DNA of 10,530 bases, from assembly GCA_010031985.1 (NCBI GenBank), contig RGYP01000039.1, forward strand, positions 1 through 10,530, in the 5' to 3' direction. Below the pieces are notes generated by a model that saw only the letters and a program-made list of their open reading frames with translations, searched no databases and was not told the DNA's origin. Position 1 is the first letter of the stretch; each line of letters opens with the position of its first letter. This DNA is from Gammaproteobacteria bacterium. Lineage in GTDB: Bacteria > Pseudomonadota > Gammaproteobacteria > Steroidobacterales > Steroidobacteraceae. Shown in pieces: positions 7,161 through 10,530 of the stretch. The position numbers were made by a program, and so were the translations under genes.

Positions 7161-8006
7161 ATGGCGAGACCCCACATCATGTTCGTGCAGTCGCAAATGA
7201 TTCCGTGGCGCAAGGGCCTGCACGGCAACGCGCGACCCGACGTCGACTCGAAGCTGCTCAGCATCGACGACGTCGATCGCAGTTCGACCTGCATCGTGCG
7301 CTATCCCGCCGGCTGGAGCCGCAACGCGCCACAGCACCTCACGACCCACGAAGAGTTTTTGGTGCTCGAGGGCTGCATCGTCGTCAATGGGCGATCCTAC
7401 GAACAACACCACTACGGGTTTCTGCCTGCCGGCTACACCCGCGAACGGGCCTCGAGCCCGCACGGCGCGGTGTTACTGACGATGCTCTACGGCGAGCCGA
7501 TGCTCGGCAACGGTCGCTCACCGGGCTTCGACGAGCGGCGGCTCGTCGAACATGTGAATCCGCTCGCGATGGACTGGGACCCGGGCCTCGTCGATCCGCA
7601 ACTCTCCAAGGGCGTTGCCATCAAGCCTCTGCGCACCGACCCCGATACCGGCGAAACCTCGTTTCTCTATTGCTCGCCGCCGCATCGCGTGCCGCCGGGC
7701 ATGGCGAAACCGCAGTGGACGCATCCCATGGTCGAGGAGTTGTACACGATCGAGGGCGATTACGTCTGGGGCGATCTCGGTCGCATGCAACGCGGTGGCT
7801 ACTGCTGGTGGCGCGAGAACGAGTATCACGGACCCGCAGGCACCGACACCGGCTACAACCTCTTCGTGCGCACCGTGAATGGCCCGCTGGTGAACACCTT
7901 CGATACCGTCAAAAAACCGTTTACCTGGGATCCGCCACATCGACCGATCCTGCCGCCCGAACTCGCACCCTACGGGCAAGCGCTGCCCAAGGGCCCCAAC
8001 TATTGA
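7161..8006 (+). CDS. Two-domain cupin protein, DUF4437-like
   Basis: The 281-residue product has two cupin-like halves and no signal peptide. In the first, LTTHEEFLVLEGCIVVNG (60-77) gives His63 and Glu64/65 as candidate metal ligands, followed by a proline-glycine turn FLPAGYTRE and a later His101. In the second, THPMVEELYTIEGDYVWGD (187-205) gives His188 and Glu192/193, and NEYHGP supplies His223. The N-terminus ARPHIMFVQSQMIPWRKGL and the overall layout fit the DUF4437 cupin group, as I recognise it. The enzyme activity is not known; a metal-dependent isomerase, lyase or dioxygenase role is possible. ATG 7161 has only AGGG 3 bases upstream. The MFS transporter gene follows in the same frame, which suggests that enzyme and transporter act on the same compound. 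Confidence 0.85.
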   Translation: MARPHIMFVQSQMIPWRKGLHGNARPDVDSKLLSIDDVDRSSTCIVRYPAGWSRNAPQHLTTHEEFLVLEGCIVVNGRSYEQHHYGFLPAGYTRERASSPHGAVLLTMLYGEPMLGNGRSPGFDERRLVEHVNPLAMDWDPGLVDPQLSKGVAIKPLRTDPDTGETSFLYCSPPHRVPPGMAKPQWTHPMVEELYTIEGDYVWGDLGRMQRGGYCWWRENEYHGPAGTDTGYNLFVRTVNGPLVNTFDTVKKPFTWDPPHRPILPPELAPYGQALPKGPNY

Positions 8007-8026
8007 GCGCGCATTATTGAGCGCGC
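8001..8026. repeat. 12-base direct repeat and small hairpin at the cupin-MFS junction
   Basis: tattgagcgcgc occurs at 8001-8012 and again at 8015-8026, a period of 14 bases. The first copy carries the cupin stop codon TGA in frame; in the second the same TGA is out of frame. The self-complementary gcgcgc blocks (8007-8012 and 8021-8026) can also pair as a 6-base stem with an 8-base loop. Confidence 0.8.
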
Positions 8027-8036
8027 CGCCTCCCGA

Positions 8037-9350
8037 TTGAACTCCTCTCGCGAACCTGGCTTCCCTGCACCTGCCGTCGCGCAGCGCGTGACCATCGCCC
8101 TGATGGTGGCCTACGTCTTCTCGTACGTGGACCGACAGATTCTCTCGATGCTGGTCGGACCGATCCGCACCGATCTCGGCCTGAGCGACACTGAAGTGAG
8201 CCTGCTACACGGCCTCGCGTTCGCGATCTGCTACACCGTGCTCGGCGTATGGCCCATCGGACGCTGGGCCGACACCGGCAATCGACGCAACATTGTCGCC
8301 GGTGGTCTATTTCTTTGGTCGTTGATGACCGCACTCTGCGGTCGCGCCACCAGCTACCTCGGACTTTTCGCAGCGCGGGTGGGTGTCGGCGTAGGTGAGG
8401 CGGCACTCACGCCCACCGCCTATTCCATGATCGCCGACCTCTATCCGCCACGACAGCGCAGTCGCGCGTTGGCGCTGTTCTCGGTGGGCATTTATTTTGG
8501 CATCGGTTCCGCAGTGATGATCACCGGCGCACTCGTCGCCATGATCGCTGCCGCCGAAGTGATGCACTGGCCGCTGATCGGCGAGGTACGCCCATGGCAG
8601 CTGCCTTTTCTCATTCTCGGTCCGCTCGGCATGCTGGTGACGATCTGGATGCTGCGCATTCCGGAGCCGGCACGCCAAACCGCCGTACCGGCAGCCACGC
8701 GTTTCGTCGACGTCATGCATTGGATGCGACAGGAGTGGCGCTTTTATTTGATGCACACGTTTGGCGTGTCCATGCTCACGCTGATCTTCAATGGCGTCGC
8801 ATTCTGGATTCCGGCGCATTTCATGCGCGTCCATGGTTTTGGTCCGATAGACGTGGCCTTCAGTTATGGACCGATCATGCTGATCGCCGGTGCCGCAGGC
8901 ATCATGGCCGGCGGGACGCTCGCCGATCGCTGGCGTGCCGCGGGCAAACAAGATGCCGAACTTCGAGTTCTGCTGATGAGTGCGATACTGCTCGCGCCGC
9001 TGGTCGCCCTGACCTTCAGCGTCGACGACCCGCGTCTGGCCCTCGCTATGCTGATACCGACACTCTTCTGCTCGAGCTTCCCGTTTGCTGCAGCCTCTGC
9101 AGCCCTGCAGCTCGTGACGCCCGGCCCTTTGCGCGCCCGCGCGTCGGCGCTGTACCTGCTCGTGATCAATCTCACCGGCATCGGTATCGGCGCGACCGCC
9201 ATGTCGATGGTGTCCGACTACGTGCTGCAAGACGAGCGGCGAATCGGCGACGGGGTGATATGGGTCACCGCCGTCGCCGCTCCACTCGCTGCACTTTTGA
9301 TCGGGCTGGCGCGGCGCGCCTACCGTGGACTCGCCGCGCGCGGGTGCTAG
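8037..9350 (+). CDS. MFS transporter, spinster-like
   Basis: The 437-residue inner-membrane protein has the expected repeated hydrophobic segments, about 12. The MFS loop motif between helices 2 and 3 reads GRWADTGNRR at 75-84. FSYVDRQILSML at 28-39 and GEAALTPTAYSMIADLYPP at 120-138 are typical of the spinster-related branch that takes up organic acids or other small molecules; its substrate here is unknown. GTLADRWR at 293-300 is the second-half copy of the loop motif. A TTG at 8037 is used as start, 30 bases after the cupin stop; it gives an N-terminal tail of about 18 residues, as is usual, but has no ribosome site. GTG 8088 is an alternative just before helix 1. The frame is the same as that of the cupin gene, so translation is probably coupled. 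Confidence 0.9.
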   Translation: MNSSREPGFPAPAVAQRVTIALMVAYVFSYVDRQILSMLVGPIRTDLGLSDTEVSLLHGLAFAICYTVLGVWPIGRWADTGNRRNIVAGGLFLWSLMTALCGRATSYLGLFAARVGVGVGEAALTPTAYSMIADLYPPRQRSRALALFSVGIYFGIGSAVMITGALVAMIAAAEVMHWPLIGEVRPWQLPFLILGPLGMLVTIWMLRIPEPARQTAVPAATRFVDVMHWMRQEWRFYLMHTFGVSMLTLIFNGVAFWIPAHFMRVHGFGPIDVAFSYGPIMLIAGAAGIMAGGTLADRWRAAGKQDAELRVLLMSAILLAPLVALTFSVDDPRLALAMLIPTLFCSSFPFAAASAALQLVTPGPLRARASALYLLVINLTGIGIGATAMSMVSDYVLQDERRIGDGVIWVTAVAAPLAALLIGLARRAYRGLAARGC

Positions 9351-9360
9351 TCACGCGCGG
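9334..9360. terminator. GC-rich hairpin over the MFS stop codon, possible terminator
   Basis: CCGCGCG (9334-9340) can pair perfectly with CGCGCGG (9354-9360) around a 13-base loop that contains the TAG stop at 9348-9350. No run of T follows on either strand, so it is not a standard intrinsic terminator. Its place between two convergent genes is suggestive only. Confidence 0.25.
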
Positions 9361-9381
9361 TCGCCGGTCAAACGCGGTCGC
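9356..9381. repeat. 9-base direct repeat between the MFS and Do-protease genes
   Basis: cgcggtcgc occurs at 9356-9364 and 9373-9381 (period 17), and gctag at 9346-9350 recurs at 9380-9384. This suggests a small imperfect duplication in the 48-base convergent gap. No other feature is visible there. Confidence 0.5.
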
Positions 9382-9398
9382 TAGTTGCGAAAGCCCAC

Positions 9399-10530
9399 CT
9401 ACTCGCCGCGAATCGGGATGAAGATCTGCGAGCCGCCGCGCTGCACGAGCAGCGCCACGGCCTTGCCAGCCTTCGAGACCGCCTCGCGAAATTCTTTGAC
9501 CGTCTTGACCGGTCGACCATTCACGTTGAGCACGAAGTCGCCGCGCTGCACGCCGGCGTCACGCGCGGCGCCTTGCGCGCGCTCGACCAGCACCCCTTCG
9601 GGAACCGGAGTGCGTCCGCCGCGACCATCACGCATACCGCCTTGGCTGCGCTCCTCGCTGGTGAGGTCACGCACCACGAGACCCAGGCGATCCGCCGAGC
9701 TTTCGGGCTCGGCGCGCTGATTGTCGGCGACCACGGGACCTGCGGGCTCGAGCTCGCCGACACGAACTTTGACCGAGCGCTTCGCGCGATCGCGCCAAAC
9801 CTCGAGCGTTACGTCGCTGCCGGGTCGAATCTGACCGATGACCGTCGGCAGCTCTTCGGAGCGCTCGATCACGCGGCCGTTGGCCGACAGGATGATGTCG
9901 CCCTGACGCAGGCCGGCTTTGTCGGCGGGCCCATCGGTTTCGACACCGCCCACCAAGGCGCCGCGCGGCCGATCGAGACCGAAGCTCTCGGCGAGCGTCG
10001 AGTCGACCTGTTGGATGGAGACCCCGATTTTGCCGCGGCTGACCCGGCCTTTGGCGATGATCTGATCGCGCACGCTGACCGCGACATCGATCGGAATCGC
10101 AAAAGAAATGCCCATGTAACCGCCGGAGCGGCTGTAAATCTGCGAATTGATGCCGACCACTTCACCCGCGAGGTTGAAGAGCGGCCCGCCGGAGTTGCCG
10201 GGATTTACCGCGACGTCGGTCTGGATGAAATTGACGTAGTTGCTGTCGCCACCCGGCAAGCCGCGCGCCGTGGCGCTGACGATGCCGGCGGTGGCGGAGT
10301 TGTCGAAACCGAACGGTGAGCCGATCGCGAGCACCCACTCGCCGGGACGCAACTTCGACGGATCACCGATGCGCACCACGGGCAAGGATTGCGCTTCGAT
10401 CTTCAAGACGGCGACATCGGTCGGCTTGTCGAGTCCGATGATCTTGGCAATGAATTCGCGACGATCGGTGAGTCGAACGGTGACCTCTTCAGCTTCGTCG
10501 ACCACGTGGGCGTTGGTGAGGATGTAGCCG
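9399..10530 (-). CDS. Do/HtrA-type periplasmic serine protease (DegQ/MucD-like), N-terminus outside the window
   Basis: The frame stays open to the window edge, beginning GYILTNAHVVDE, so signal peptide and first strands are missing; the GTG at 10505 is internal. The trypsin-like triad is complete: His in TNAHVV (10506-10508), Asp in DKPTDVAVLK (10416-10418) and Ser in NPGNSGGPL (10191-10193). GYMGISFAIPID follows as in the family. The first PDZ domain runs from about 10031 (GKIGVSIQQV) to 9756, and the second from about 9689 to 9408. The latter has a Gly/Arg-rich insert (SQGGMRDGRGGR). These enzymes degrade or hold misfolded periplasmic proteins and take part in envelope-stress responses. 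Stop TAG is at 9399-9401, 48 bases from the convergent MFS gene. DegP, DegQ and MucD cannot be told apart safely from this part. Confidence 0.95.
   Translation of the reverse strand, partial: GYILTNAHVVDEAEEVTVRLTDRREFIAKIIGLDKPTDVAVLKIEAQSLPVVRIGDPSKLRPGEWVLAIGSPFGFDNSATAGIVSATARGLPGGDSNYVNFIQTDVAVNPGNSGGPLFNLAGEVVGINSQIYSRSGGYMGISFAIPIDVAVSVRDQIIAKGRVSRGKIGVSIQQVDSTLAESFGLDRPRGALVGGVETDGPADKAGLRQGDIILSANGRVIERSEELPTVIGQIRPGSDVTLEVWRDRAKRSVKVRVGELEPAGPVVADNQRAEPESSADRLGLVVRDLTSEERSQGGMRDGRGGRTPVPEGVLVERAQGAARDAGVQRGDFVLNVNGRPVKTVKEFREAVSKAGKAVALLVQRGGSQIFIPIRGE

Noticed and set aside
8307..9230. 307-codon minus-strand frame opposite the MFS gene
   Set aside because: Antisense to a convincing membrane transporter; its His/Arg-rich sequence is the mirror of hydrophobic codons.

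Overview
The window is GC-rich, densely coding chromosomal DNA from a proteobacterium. The LPS-assembly lipoprotein LptE directly downstream of leuS, and a MucD/DegQ-type periplasmic protease, point to a Gram-negative of the Gamma- or Betaproteobacteria. I cannot place it more precisely. No rRNA, tRNA, CRISPR array, insertion sequence or phage gene is visible, and no stretch over 300 bases lacks a gene.

Left block (1-2679, + strand): the C-terminal part of an FtsX/MacB-type ABC permease, an exported DUF3299 protein, a HIT-family (histidine triad) protein and a proline iminopeptidase. The gaps are 51, 15 and 19 bases, so they are probably one operon. The permease and DUF3299 protein look like part of an export or metal-related envelope system. 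The last two genes are soluble housekeeping enzymes.

Middle block (2664-7070, - strand): a VOC/glyoxalase-like protein, then leuS, lptE and a small HExxH protein of unknown function. leuS and lptE are 4 bases apart, and lptE and the HExxH gene 8 bases apart. The usual third gene of this cluster in E. coli, holA, is replaced here by the HExxH gene. That gene ends in a 16-base tail-to-tail overlap with the proline iminopeptidase gene.

Right block (7161-9350, + strand): a two-domain cupin (DUF4437-like) and a spinster-like MFS transporter. Both lie in the same reading frame, separated by one TGA and 10 sense codons that contain a 12-base direct repeat. They are divergent from the VOC gene across a 90-base intergenic region. 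They look like a small accessory enzyme-plus-transporter unit of unknown substrate. Converging on them at the right edge (9399-10530, - strand) is a Do/HtrA serine protease with trypsin-like and two PDZ domains, cut off at its N-terminal side.

I did not find a clearly new multi-gene system. The points most worth following are the HExxH protein in the leuS-lptE operon, the in-frame cupin/MFS junction, the permease-DUF3299 pair, and a 9-base coding repeat in the VOC gene.
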